A DNA stretch of 64,000 nucleotides from Ceratotherium simum simum (lineage: Eukaryota; Chordata; Mammalia; Perissodactyla; Rhinocerotidae). The notes under the pieces were generated by a model. That model was given only the letters and a program-made list of their open reading frames with translations. It made no database searches and was not told the origin of the DNA. Shown in pieces: positions 20,996 through 33,100 of the stretch. Made by a program: the position numbers and the translations under genes. The DNA lies in NCBI RefSeq assembly GCF_000283155.1, contig NW_004454224.1, positions 7,452,357-7,516,356 of the forward strand, written 5' to 3'. Every line of letters starts with the position of its first letter. The stretch's first letter is position 1.

Positions 20996-21397
20996 ATCCT
21001 TGTGTCAGTGGAATTTCTCCAAGTGGGTATAAAGGGCGGGAGAGGGTGGACTGAAGTGGGGGTGGTGGGAGGGCATGTCCTGGGAGGGCCATCTGGGCAT
21101 CCGGGGGCAGAAGGAGCAGGCTGGGACCTTTCTGTCTTCCTTTTAGTGAGAAGACTGGCCTCTGCAGAGTGTGGTGGCCTCTTAAGGGGCTTGTGTCCTT
21201 TTTACGTGGACAGGATCCAAATAGTCTGTTTTCGGGAGGAGTTGCCAGAGAAAATACAGGACACCCAGCTAATTTGAATTTCAGATCAACAAATAATTGT
21301 TTCTTTTAGTGTAAGTATGTCCCTAATATTAGATGGTGCATACTTATACTAAAAAATTATTCATTGATCTGAAATTTCAATTTAACTGGTCATCTTG
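20996..21397. other. Intergenic, no recognised feature
   Basis: Upstream flank of SLC22A6. A plus-strand TATAAA lies at about 21029, but nothing supports a plus-strand gene. Confidence 0.4.
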
Positions 21398-21651
21398 TAT
21401 TTTTTTTTTTTTTGGTAGAAGATTGGCCCTGAGCTAACATCTGTTGCCAATCTTCCTTCTTTTTTTCCTTCCCAAAGCCCCAGTAAATAGTGGTGTGCCA
21501 TAGTTGCCCTTCTAGTCGCTCTATGTGGGAGGCCGCCTCAGCATGGCTTGATGAGTGGTGTGTAGGTCTGCACCCAGGATCTGAACTGGCGAACCCCAGG
21601 CCACCGAAGCAGAGCGTGGGGACTTAACTGCTATGCCACCGGGCTGTCCCC
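21398..21651 (-). mobile_element. Older ERE SINE
   Basis: T run, GATTGGCCCTGAGCTAACAT tail unit, CCCAAAGCCCCAGTAAATAG and a diverged tRNA-like head, antisense. Confidence 0.85.
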
Positions 21652-22130
21652 TGTATTCTTATTTGCTAAAATTGGCAACCCCGGACTTTGGTCTTCTGGG
21701 GACAGCTCACATCTTATAAGACCACAGTTTTGTTCAACTGGAAGAAACAATGGAGATCAGAGGCTGCTTTTGAAGGAGTAGGACCCAAGACTAACATCAC
21801 ACGTGATGTAGAATGATTCTTCCAGTGTCTCAGCTCTCGCCTTCTTGCTTTTCCCCATTCAAATTTGTTGTCTTCTGTCCATAGGTTTTTTTTTTTTTTT
21901 TTTTGCAATGAGCTTGAACTCATTTTATTTTTAGCTACAACTCTAAGACAGTCACTTGATTTCCACCAACAGTTTGGTTCCCTAGTCCTGGTCACTCATG
22001 ATCTGGCAGTGCCGAGCTCTGATTGGATGGGTTTCTATGAGATCTGATGGGTTGGATCATGGGTTGGAGGGTGCCAAGAGAGCAGGTTGCAGCAGCTTGC
22101 TGTTAATTTGCATAATGCATATTATATAAA
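21652..22130. other. Intergenic, no recognised feature
   Basis: Contains an 18-T run at about 21886-21903. Otherwise unassigned. Confidence 0.35.
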
Positions 22131-22345
22131 ACATGGATCTGGAGTCAGTCTACTTGGATCCAAATCCTCATTCCACACTTACTGGCTGTAGAGCTGGGTT
22201 GAGTTGCTAAACCCCTCTATACCTCAACGTCCTTATTTGCAAGATGTGGGTAATAGTTGTGTCTGTGTCATTGGGTTGTCGGAAGGTTAAATGAGAGAAC
22301 ACAGGCAAAGATCTTAAAGTAGCCCTTGCCCTGTAGCTCAGAGAT
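22131..22345 (+). repeat. MIR
   Basis: ATCTGGAGTCAGTCTACTTG, CTGGCTGTAGAGCTGGG and GGTTAAATGAGAGAACAC pattern. Confidence 0.8.
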
Positions 22346-22439
22346 TACGAGCTGTTCTTATGATCTGTTTCTGGTACAAGGGTGAGACTCTCACGTTGAT
22401 TTTAGAGAGAAAATATATGTAGGCACGTCTTTGCCCTAA

Positions 22440-22660
22440 GAACAATGATTCTCCATTGGGGGCGATTTTGCCCCTGAGGGGACATTTGGCAATGTCTGGA
22501 GACATTTTTGGTTGTCACCACTGGGGGCGATGGTGCTACTGGCTTCTAGTGGGTAGATGCCAGAAATGCTGCTGAATGTCCTACAATGCACAGGACAACC
22601 CCCAACAACCAAGGATTATCTAGACCCCAAATGTCAATAATGCTAAGGTTGAGAAACCCT
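22440..22660 (+). mobile_element. MER20 (hAT-Charlie MITE)
   Basis: GGGGACATTTGGCAATGTCT, ACATTTTTGGTTGTCACCAC, ATCC/GTCCTACAATGCACAGGAC and GTTGAGAAACCCT. Near full length, between the two OAT genes. Confidence 0.9.
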
Positions 22661-23449
22661 ACCCTGAAAGATGTCTCAAACTTATTTTGTATGGTGATCA
22701 ATCCCACACCTATTTGGCAAAAGGTATTAAAGTCAAACAGATGACTTCTACCAAAATATTTCTAAGAAACTCCACACTCTTGTTTGAGGGGGAACACTTT
22801 TGCAAGGTGAGGAAGAGAACTCCTTCTCCTCCATGTTGTGCTTGAGGACGGTAGGGCTCCAAAGTGTCACAGCTCTTTCCCTGCCCAGGCTTACCATTCA
22901 GTTTTGCCACTGGAGTGGCTGAATCTGGACCCCGATCTTTCTGTGTCCAGCCTGACACTCTTCTCCACCATGTTTTAACTCCGCTGTTTGGTTTGGGTTA
23001 CCATGCTAGACTCTTCTTTCCCCTTTGTGGTGTGTTTCCATTTGGGGTCTCTGGCTATCCCTCTCTGCATCTTATTGACTATCCCTCCACCCCACTTCAT
23101 CAGATATATTGGCATATGTCTGAACACAATGGATAATTAGGGTTCTGTAGTTTTACAGGAGGTGCCACAGGCCCTGAATCATTAGCTGCTAGAAAGGGCC
23201 ATGAAGGAAAGGAGCATTTCTTGATTATTCTGGGCGCAAATCTCCAAGTCTTGTTGAGATGAAGCAGGTTGATTTCTGACTTCTCTTGTAAGGAGTCAAG
23301 ATGCCCTGTTATTGTTGTGCAGTTTACACAAACTGCATTTTTGTGTATTAAGTTGGGAGGGTGTTTACTGTCTTTTGAGGCCCTGGGTGGGATATGTGAG
23401 GTCTTAGACTGGTTCAAACCTATTCTGTATAACTTCAAAGCCAAGTTCT
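22661..23449. other. Intergenic, no recognised feature
   Basis: AT-moderate DNA. Nothing supported. Confidence 0.35.
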
Positions 23450-23570
23450 TAACTGCTGCTGTAGAGGTGTGGACTGCTAAAGAGGTCTTAGAGATCATCT
23501 GGTCTCAAATGTACAGAAGAGAATAGGGGAGGCCCAGAGAGGGATGTGACCAGCCCAGCCTCCCTCCTCT
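23450..23570 (-). repeat. MIR fragment
   Basis: GAGATCATCTGGTCTCAAAT and GGGGAGGCCCAGAGAGGGA are antisense MIR features. Confidence 0.6.
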
Positions 23571-24114
23571 CACCCAGTGTTGGCTCTGGGTTGGGACCCA
23601 GTGGGTGTCCAGATGCCTGACAACATTCTCCAGGCCAAGGTATATAAGAGCCTTGTGGCCTGGGGATGTGAGGACAGCTGGACAAACAACTTGGGGGCTC
23701 TGGGTTCAGTCTCCCGCCAGGACCCTCATGGGGGAGTGGGTGGAGTTCTGAGGGTAGCGGGGGGCGGGGGAGATGGTGGGCCCCTACAAGCACCCTCCCT
23801 CTCTGAGCCTGTGCCCAACCCCACATGGGAGAAGAGCTCCATCCCTAGTGCCTGACCAGCTCCAAACAAAAGACTCGGTTGGAGAGTCCAGGGATTGAAT
23901 TGTGATCAGCAATTGGGGTCATCTGGTTAATAAAGAGATTCTCCACCAGCTAGCTCATGGAGAGTTTCTGGATGGAAATGCTGCTGTGGCAAATGATTTG
24001 TAGAGCCAGAAACTATCCTGTAGGGATATTCTGGGTCATTAAATACTCAGATTTGGACTCCCCTGTGCTGGCTGGAATGTGGACTTAAGTTCTGGCCGTG
24101 CCCACTGAGAAAGG
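23571..24114. other. Intergenic, no recognised feature
   Basis: Contains a plus-strand GTATATAAGAG TATA-like motif at about 23640 without a supported gene behind it. Confidence 0.35.
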
Positions 24115-24330
24115 GTCAAATCTGGAGACCTCCAACTGACGAAGAGCCGTAGAACCACACGCCATCAGAGACGAATGCCATGACACAGGTGAAACTTCTC
24201 ATTGTGCAGATAAGGAGACCAAGGCCCAGAGCAGGCAAGGGATTTGTCCATGATCACACAGCAAGCAAATCTAGAAGGAGGCCCTCTTGATTCCATTGCT
24301 CTTTCTACCACACTAGCAGCCATCACATAT
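24115..24330 (-). repeat. MIR
   Basis: GATAAGGAGACCAAGGCCCA and CATGATCACACAGCAAGCAA, antisense MIR. Confidence 0.75.
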
Positions 24331-25249
24331 CCCAGATTTTCTGACACATCCAGATTTTGTATAATTTTATTCTGGTAAATAAGTGGGATTTAAGGTGTGT
24401 GACTACATGTGATTTTGATTTTTATTATTTTGTGAGACTTTTCAAATTAATAACTTACAGATCAAAAAACAACAACAACAAAAAAAACAAAAAAACCCAC
24501 TCTTGCTCAAATCACATGCCCTAAGTGTGAGTTTGAAATGACTGACCTGGAGAGAAGTCTGGTTCCAAGTGCCTGCCAGGCCCATAGCAACATTCTGAGC
24601 AAGGAGCCAGATTGTGAACTCTGTGCTTTGTGGCCTGGCTATCCTGGCCAATGGGCGGTACAGAAATTAGAAATTCATCCAAAGACTGCCATTTAAAGGC
24701 TGGGCCTGAGTCCAGTAACCAATGAGGTGGCTCAGCATGAGGACTCTGCCCAAGAGAGGTGTTCCATATTGATGGAAATTCACCGAGCCAGTTGGAGGCC
24801 CAGCTCAGGGACAGAGAGAAGGAAGGAGGGAAAGCAGGAGGAGCTGGAGTAGTAGAGGAAGAAGCAGAGATGGAGAGAGGGTGGACTCCAGAATGGGGAT
24901 TTGGGAAAAGCAAGAGGAATGGATCATTTGAGGGGGCAGTACCTCCTGACCACCATCCCAGTTCACCAGGACTCCTGACCATGTGATTAAGAAGTGCTTT
25001 CCTGGGTGTCTTCCCTTCCCTTTCTGTGTGTCTTTGCAATAAACACCTTGAAACAGCACAGGAATGGTCATGGCCAGGACATCCTGGGAGCCTCCCTGAA
25101 TTCTGGGCAACTGAAAGATGCGGGTGGGGTGAGGGGGCTAGTGTTCCTCCCTGAGCCCAATTCTTCTCCCTCCAGGTTGAGACCCAGTCAAGCCAAGGGT
25201 GGGTATTTGTGGCCCCACTGTCAGCTGACCCTAAGGCAAGTGCAGTGAG
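24331..25249. other. Intergenic, unassigned
   Basis: Contains an AAC/A-rich stretch at 24465-24495. A 249-codon minus-strand open frame (24521-25270) has low-complexity composition and no family signature, so it is not called. Confidence 0.4.
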
Positions 25250-25525
25250 GTTGGGGTGGGGAGAAGTCAAGTGCTGGGCATGTATGAAGGGCAGGGGTAA
25301 GAGAAGGCTGGTGCAGCCTAGGAACTGAAAGAAACAGAATGAGGCTGGATTTCAGGGTGCAAGGTGGAGGGTGTTAAAACCTGAAACAATTGAAGCAGGT
25401 TGGGGCCTGATCATGATGGGCCTTGTGAAAAGAGTTTAGACTTCATCCCAATGGAAAGTCACTGAGAAGTCGAAGCAGGGGTGCAATATGATCTAGTTCA
25501 TGTTTATTAAGCTCTCTCTCAAATA
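25250..25525 (-). repeat. L2 fragment, antisense
   Basis: GATCATGATGGGCCTTGTGA, TTTAGACTTCATCCCAATGG and GGGGTGCAATATGATCTAG are the antisense L2 3' region. Confidence 0.65.
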
Positions 25526-26091
25526 TGTAAATACAGATTTGAGAGTAATTAGCTCTGTGGCTGATAATTGAAGCCCTGGAGTGTGTCTGGGTTTTCCAAT
25601 ATGGTAGCCATTGGCCACTACTGAGTGCTTGAACTGAGCTAGTCCAAACCGAGACTAGCTGTTAGGGTACATACACACAGATTTTGAAGACTTAGTATGA
25701 ATTAAAGGCTGGTGTTGGGAAGGAGCCAGGAGAGAGGGAATGGGCAGAGACCCAAGGGGGAAAGGGGCTGGCTGCTGGCAGGAGAGGCTGGATGCCAAGC
25801 CCCAGTGGGAGGACTGGACGTTCTGCTGTGAATAGAGGGAACTTGGAAACATGGTAGCAGACATTGATAGCGTTCAGCTATGGCTACAATTTTCTCAGTT
25901 AAGTAGGAGACAACGCTGTCCGGTGGGTGTGGGGCTGGGGCACAGATCAGAAACTTGGGGTGGGCAGGGGAGGGGGATCAGGATTGGAGGAGCCTGGCTT
26001 CTGTCTCAGCCACTCTGGGCTTGTCCAGTCATCTGCTCACAGGCACACTGGGACGTGTAGATACCCATGTAGTATTTCCAAGCACAGGCCT
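25526..26091. other. Intergenic; possible old DNA-transposon piece
   Basis: 25595-25640 (ATATGGTAGCCATTGGCCAC) resembles a hAT-type repeat. The rest is unassigned. Confidence 0.35.
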
Positions 26092-26466
26092 TGCTGTGGA
26101 CTGCATTGTGTCCCTGCCCAAATTCATGTTGAAGCCTTAACTTCCAAAGTGGTGGTGATTGGAGATGGGGTCTTTGGGAGGTAATTAGGGTTAGATGAGG
26201 TCACGAGAGTGGGCCTTCATGATGGGATTAGTGTCTTTATAAGAAGAGACACCAGAAAGCTTGCTTCCTTTTGCTCTTTCTACAACATGAAGACACAGTG
26301 AGAAGGCAGCCACTTGCAAGCCAGAAAGAGGGTCCCCCAGGAACTGAGTCTGCCAGCACCTTGATCTTGGACTTCCCAGCCTCCAGAGCTGTAAGGAAGA
26401 AATGTTTGTTGTTTGAGTGACCCAGTCTGTGGCAACATGCTATAGCAGCCTGAGCAGACTAATACA
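26092..26466 (+). mobile_element. MaLR-type LTR, sense
   Basis: Starts TGCTGTGGACTGCATTGTGT, has TTATAAGAAGAGACACCAGA and CTTGATCTTGGACTTCCCAG, and ends AGCAGACTAATACA (TG...CA ends). Confidence 0.85.
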
Positions 26467-26654
26467 GGCTTGGTGTATACCTGATACCTCAGTGTATCAC
26501 ACATGCACGCACATGTTCCCATCAGCCCAGCTTGCATGTACCTGTGTGCTCATCCCTGCATCTACATGCAAGTACGGATGGATGGATGTACAGCTCACAC
26601 GTCCACCTGGTGGCCTGCCCCCTTCTCCACCCCCATTCCTGAGAAGCATGGCTT

Positions 26655-27071
26655 GAGTTCTTCATTGTTGTTTATTGAGACTTCTCATTGAAGAAAGGGG
26701 TAGGGGGCAAGAAGGGGAAGCTGTCTTTGCTAGGATTGAGCCAGGGGACCCAGGGGCCCTCAAGGCGAGGGGGCTGGAACAAATGCGGGAAGGTGGCCAG
26801 CAGGGAAGGGCTTGGGCTGCACGGAAGATGAGGGCAAGGGGGGGTTGTGAGCAGGCCGGTAGCTGAATCTTTGATCTGACCAGGGCTGGGCTGGGGGCTC
26901 TGGCGGTGGTGGTGGACCTACCTTCACCAAGCTCTCAGAAGACTTTGTCCTAGGAGCGTGGACCCACCCAGACCCCACCTCACCCCATAAGGTACCCAAG
27001 GAGCCTAGAGGCAGGCAGGGACCTGGCTGAGATTAGTCTCTGGAGAGCAGGGAAAGGGGGTTCTGTTGCCC
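26655..27071 (-). other. SLC22A8: SLC22A8 3' UTR with AATAAA polyadenylation signal
   Basis: A canonical AATAAA on the minus strand at 26671-26676 gives a 3' UTR of about 410 nt. The cleavage site is estimated. Confidence 0.65.
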
Positions 27072-27171
27072 TCAACTGGGGCCCAGGTCCGGTCCACAAG
27101 GCTTCAGGGGGATCATCTGGGATGCTTTTTCTGCTTCCAGCTCCTGCTTTGGGTCCTTTGCTGGCAGGGAC
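27072..27171 (-). CDS. SLC22A8: SLC22A8 coding exon 10 and stop (residues 510-542)
   Basis: C-terminal tail [19 protein letters not shown], ending CGPDLGPS and TGA at 27072-27074. It aligns with the human tail ending GPGLGSS. The acceptor ends TCCCTAG. Confidence 0.93.
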
Positions 27172-30100
27172 CTAGGGAAAGAGGACTCAGGAAAAGCCCT
27201 GGGCCTAGACCTGCTTCCCCAAGGAGGAGCACTGATGGGGCCAGAGGCAGGAGACTGACCAGCTTTCCAAGTCTTCGATGGTATCTGGCAAGGGCCGATT
27301 GAGGGTCTCCGGTAGGAAGAGGGCGGCACTGCCTCCCAGAAGGGCGGTGGTCCCGAAGATGACATTGGGGATGAAGGGCTGCACCTCCCCTGTGATTTTC
27401 ACCAGTGGGGCCGTCATGCTTCCCACGCGGGTCCACATGTTACTTACGCCCATGCCTGTTTGCCTGGGAGAGTTCAGAGCAGGGATTGGCAGCCTGTGTG
27501 TGGGGTTCTTAAAGGACAGCTCCAGGACCTCTAGACAGGGAGCAGGAGGATGCCACATTCCCACCTGACCTGATGCCCTTTGGCTAGACCAGCCACAGGC
27601 CCAGCACCTACCGGATGACGGTGGGATATAGCTCGCTTGTGTAGAGGAAGAGGCAGCTGAAGGAGCTGGACAGGCATCCCTTCCCAAACACAGCCAGTAC
27701 TGTCCTCAGGGTCCCCAAGTCTGCAGAGGGAAGAAAATGCAGTGAGCCTTGGGGCTCAGGAGCACCTGAGTGTTCTTACTCTTTAGCAGACCCTGTCTCC
27801 CTTTTTGCTCTGGCTGCTGGGAAGCTCAAATCCAAACTTAAATCCGAGTAATAGACCCTCCACTATTCCTAGTGCTTTGCAGGCTTGTGTCCTGCTGCAT
27901 TTGTGTTTTTCCCTGGCTCTGATTCCCTATTCTCATTTATGTTTTGTTGTATATGTTCTTGTCCTAAAATATCTCAAGTTCCTTTGGAAGAGTATAGGTG
28001 CATCAACACACAAACATTTATATAAAATATAAGTGGCTTTTCCAAGGTTGTGATGGAGTGGGCTGTGGGGTCTTCCTTGAGCGCTGGGCTCTGTTGTTTC
28101 CCCATCTCAGCTCATCTTCTGCGGTGATGTCACCCAGGCCACGCCCATTCCTTGGGCAATTCCTCATACCGTCCAGACACCACCATACTTTGCCCGGTAC
28201 GAGTCAGATCTGGAAAAGTGCTTTGATATCATTTAGCCCAACTGAGTTGTTTTCTGGATGAGAGACCTGAGTCCCAGAGAGTGCAAGGACCTGCTCAAGG
28301 TAACAGAGTGAATTACAGGCAGAGTCAGCAGACCTGGAGTCCCTGACACGCCACTTCCCAGCCTGTGATGCCTGTGGACATGTTGACCTTCAGGGGTCAT
28401 CCTCTTTCAGAGGGTTGTGGGGTAGCCCCAGCTTCTCACCCAAGGGCACAAAGAGGAGAGCCAGAATGGACCCTCCCGCCAGGAGCAGAGTAATGGACTG
28501 GGTGTAGTGCCGGCCCAGATAGCTTAGGGAGGCCAAGGTGATGAGCTTGGCTGGGATGTCGACCCCACCAAAGATGAGCTGGAGGACGTAGAGGTTGACT
28601 CCAAAATCTTCCACACCCATAGCCAAACTGTAGTAGGCAAAACCGGTGGCAAACCTGAGGGGCAGAGAGGGATTGCTTAGACCCACGACCAGGCTGGGTC
28701 CTCTCCCCCGACTGGTCATAGGTCACCAGGATGAAGGATAGTTTCATTTCTTGTCCCAAACAGCAACTGATTGGTAGCTGCTGCTTGAATGCCATTTTGA
28801 GGTCTCTGAGATTGTGTCTGGGCTCAGTGAGAAAGTGCTGAGATTGATTGGTTAGGTCTGACACAGGTGTGGTCTAGGGTGTGGTGGCAAAGATGCCACA
28901 TAATTGACTCCAGAGAATATCAGGACTGGAGGGACTCTTGGAGACCAAAGGAGGCAGTAAATGATCTCTCTTGGTTGGGTAATAGTTTAATATCCAGAAT
29001 GGGGGAGGTGAAAGTTGAGCTGTGCACATGGGTCAGATGCCTCGCCTTCCCTGCTCAGAATTGTGGAATCCCTTTTGAAGAGTTCCTGGACAAATTGGAT
29101 CCTATTCACATGGGGCTGGCCAGGATGGAGAAGAGCCTCAGAACCAGGTCACAGAAAGGGCTTTGAAGGAGGTATGGAATGTCAGACAGAAGACAAGACT
29201 CAGGAGAAACGTGATTTCTGTCTTCAAGTCTGAAGCTCTGAGGGCCAGCATGGCTCTGTGGGGTCCCAGAGGTCAGAGCTGGACAAGGCAGGGGGCAGTG
29301 ACAGAGAGGCACAGCATGGGGAAACTGCTGTGACAGAGATGTGAGCTGGTGAAGGGGTTTGGAGCATTTGCCCTGTGGGTGGGATGGGTGTGACCCAGAG
29401 GGAAGCAGACCCTTATGGCTGGACCTGGGTGGGGAGCAGGGATGTAGGAGATTTCTGGGGTTGGGGCGGCCCAGGGGAGAGTATCCCTTGACTCCTCTTG
29501 CAGCTGCCCTCGGCCTTGCTTTCTGGTGAGCCTGCCGGAGCTTTGTTCATCACCCCTGCCTTGGCGGATGTGCTGGGGTGTGGGCAGGGAAGGGTGGTGG
29601 GTTACCAGGCCAGGGAGAGACAGAAGGTCACACGGCGCAGGATGGGAGTCCGGAAGAGGACAACTTTGCTGTACTTGACCTTGGCCAAGGCGATCTCCTT
29701 CTGCATGTTGAGTTCGAGCTCCTTGGGGGTAGACGAAGGGGAGGGATGCCGTTAGTGACCAGCTAGTGGGCAGGAGGCAGAAGGGAGGGAGGTGCAGGCC
29801 TGGTGCCTCTAGAGGAGGTTGCTTAGGGCACCAGATGTGATGTCGGCTTGTGAGCAGGGGAAACAGAGGCAAGAAGAGGGGGCAGCCCAAGAGCAAAGCT
29901 CAGTTTCCTGTCCCAGACTATAATCCCTCTCAGCTCCTACCTCCACGCTGAGTTTTTCTCCTTCCTCCTTCCTGCCATTGAAGGTAGCCACCTGCCGGAG
30001 TACCTTCAGGGCCTTTGAGGACTTTCCAGACAGGATCATCCAGCGTAAGGACTCTGGTACCCACCTGGGGGCCAGAATCAAGTCACAGTGGCTCCCCCCA

Positions 30101-33100
30101 TGCCCAAAGCCCTTTTGAGAGCCTGGGAGAATGTCAACAGCTAGGGCCAATGGGTAGGAGGCCCGGAAACCTGAGCTGCCTTACTGCAGATTTCATGGAA
30201 TTTAAACTTGGCCAAGCTTTGCACCTGGGCAGTCTGCAGCCAGCACAAATTCCGGCATTCTCTTTGTCCCGTTCCAGAAGAGCCTTTCCTCTGCCCCCCA
30301 CCTAGGCCACTTATTATTGGGCGTCTTCCTTAGCTAGGAGGCTTGGGCCCTAGGCAAAGTCAGGTGGGGACTGGGGAAGGGACGACACGTTCAAGAGCGG
30401 GCAGCTGGAAGGTCCTGCATGTCTACCTCTCCAGTCTTCCTTGGGCTGCATTCCAGGTCCTGGGTGAAGAAGGGCAGGGCTACAGTCCCAGGGCAGCTTG
30501 GGAAGAAGGCTAAGGTTAGGGTTGTGGCCTAGAGAATAAGTTTGAGGACCCTTTACTCTCCCTGCAAAGGACCAAGTCTGCTGGGGTGCGAGCACAGCGT
30601 GGGGTCTTGGGATTGGCAAGTGGGCAGCCAACCTCACTCTCCCCCACTCCTGGGCTATACTTTTGGGGTAGGTTTGCCCTGAGCAGTCCCTGAGGGTCAC
30701 TAGGAGAGGAGGAATGGAGGAAGCAGAGGTGTGGGGAGAAAGGAGTGAGGTTTGGAAGAGTCCGGTCCGAGGTGAGGTCAGCTCTGGCTGTGGCCGTCAC
30801 AGGTACCCAGGACCTGGATGGAGCAAGGCCCTTAGAGGAGTGGACATTGGTCACTTGGCCTCAGACCATTGACCCAGCTGATAGTGGTGACCTCCTGTGC
30901 CCATTGCTACCCACCCGTCTGGTCTTGTTTCTGCCCTAACAGTTTTCCCAGCCTGCTCTCGCCAAGATTATCAGTGACTTCCTCCCAATAGCCACAGCCA
31001 GGACCTGCACTCCACCCTCCTTTCGCTGAGAACAGTGACAACAACGGCTTCCAATTAGTGAGCCTTTCTGTGGTCCAAGCACATGTAACTCTGGGTGACA
31101 GGCATTATTAGCTCCATTCTGCCTAGAAAAATCTTGAGGCTCAGAGTGGGTGAGGCTTGTCTCAAGTCACACAATGAAGTGGCCTGAGCTCTCGACTGTA
31201 CCCTGCTGACCATCCACCCTTATTTTGCCTCCCGAGTCTCTGCTCCTTCTTTGCTCCTATCCTAGGCTGTGGACATTCCCCAGCTCTGTCCTAGACCCTC
31301 TGACCATCTCTCTCACCATGAGATTGCCCATCCCCTCTAGGATCTTCTATTCTCATTTCCAAATGGAGGTCCTATCCCAGTTCTGCATCATTTTGTATAA
31401 GCTTGGGGGATTGCTTCACTTCTCTGAGCCTCAGTTTCCTTACTTATAAAATGGGAATAATAATGCCCCCTTCACACAGAGATGCCCTGAGGATCAGGAT
31501 GATGTAGGTGGATGCTCAGAACGGCCTTGCACATAGTTAAGTGCTCCAAGACTTCATTTCTTTCCTGAGCTCATTCATTATTTCCTATTCTTTGGCTCCA
31601 ACTACCTTCTGGAGACTCTTTTCCTGTCTTAAATGTGTCCTCAGGTTTGATGTGCTGATATTGAGCTCTCGACCCACTTGGGGCCTCTGACCCAGATACC
31701 TCGATTCTCCCAGATTCTCAGGTTTGACCTTTTCTTTCCTTTAGAACTCAAATCCAGAAGTCTCCAAACTCTGTGGATTTTTCCTTCAAAATGCCTCTCA
31801 GACTTGTCTCCCGGACTCCTCCTGCTCACATAGTCACCTCCCTTCTGTCTCTCGTCCCCACCCAGGTGGCTCTGTCCTTCTGTGCTCTCATGTCACCAAG
31901 GGAGGCTTGGTCAGGCCTTTCAGCACCACAGACGCCTTCAGAGGCCTTCCCTGTCCCTCCACGTGAAGCTGAGGCCTCCCTGGCTTTCTGTGCTCTCCAC
32001 AGCCTGGCCCCATCCCGTTCATCCCAACTTACCCCTTCTTCTGCTGCAGGCAGCCCCTGAATGCCCCCCAGACACCTACCCCCTCCTGCAGTGTGCCTTT
32101 GTGTATGTCATTCCTCCTCCCTGCCTCTGGGACAGGGGTGTCCTGGGACAGACAGAGTCAGCCAGCCTGGTCAGGCATGGGCTCCCCCTGTTTGGCCCTG
32201 GCCTAAGAAGGGAGGTGAAGAGGAGGAGAGGGCCACCTACCAGGACATCAGGAAGAAGGCGAAGAAGGGAATGGATACGGTTAACTGTAGCCAGCGCCAG
32301 CGGGGGATGGCGTAGGCCAGACCGGGCAGAATGAACTGGCCAATGGTGTAGAAGTAACCAAGTGTAGTCGATGTGATGGCCCGCAGCTGGGTGGACATCC
32401 ACTCAACACCTGCAGGAGGAGCCCAAGGACGAGATTAGGATCCTGTTGGGCCCTGGGCACCTCTCAGCGAAAGGGCACCAGCTCCTGTTCCCCATTGGCT
32501 ACTTGATCTGACCCTGAGCCTAAGGGCTCATCATCTATTTTACAGATGCTGCAACTGAGGCTCAAGAAGCAGGACTCAAACTTAGGTCTTCCTGACTTCC
32601 AAGCCCGTACTCTTGACTGCTTCTCCAGTGGCAAGTGACCTCCCTTGTTTTGCCTCACTTTCCTCATCTGTATAATGGGGGTGATACTATTGTCTACTTG
32701 TGTGTGTGGACTGAATGAGATCTTGTACCTAGCAGAGTGCCAGGCCCAGGGTGAGTCCTCAATATTGAGAGCTGCTATTACGCTTATGGTTGTTGTTATG
32801 TTTAGAGGGGGCCTCCCAGGTCCTGAGAGGGGCAGCACCTTGCTTGACCAAGGTCATAGGGAGCCTGTGGTTGAGCCAGGCCCAGACCCCACTCTTTCGG
32901 CTTCAGGCTGGTGCTCCCCAAACTCCTGCTCCCCGGCCCCCTCCCCTTGTGGCTCACTCAAGATCACGGTGCTCAGGGTAATGCCTGAGATGCTGAAGCC
33001 GCATAGGAAGCGGAAGACCATGTAGGAGGTGAAGGTGGGGCTGAAGGCTGCACCAGAGCCACTGGCTGCCAGCAGCAGGTAGCAGCAGGTCAGGATGGGC

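Noticed and set aside
24521..25270. 249-codon minus-strand open frame
   Set aside because: Low-complexity composition rich in Ser, Pro and His, no domain, no splice or promoter context, and no family recognised.
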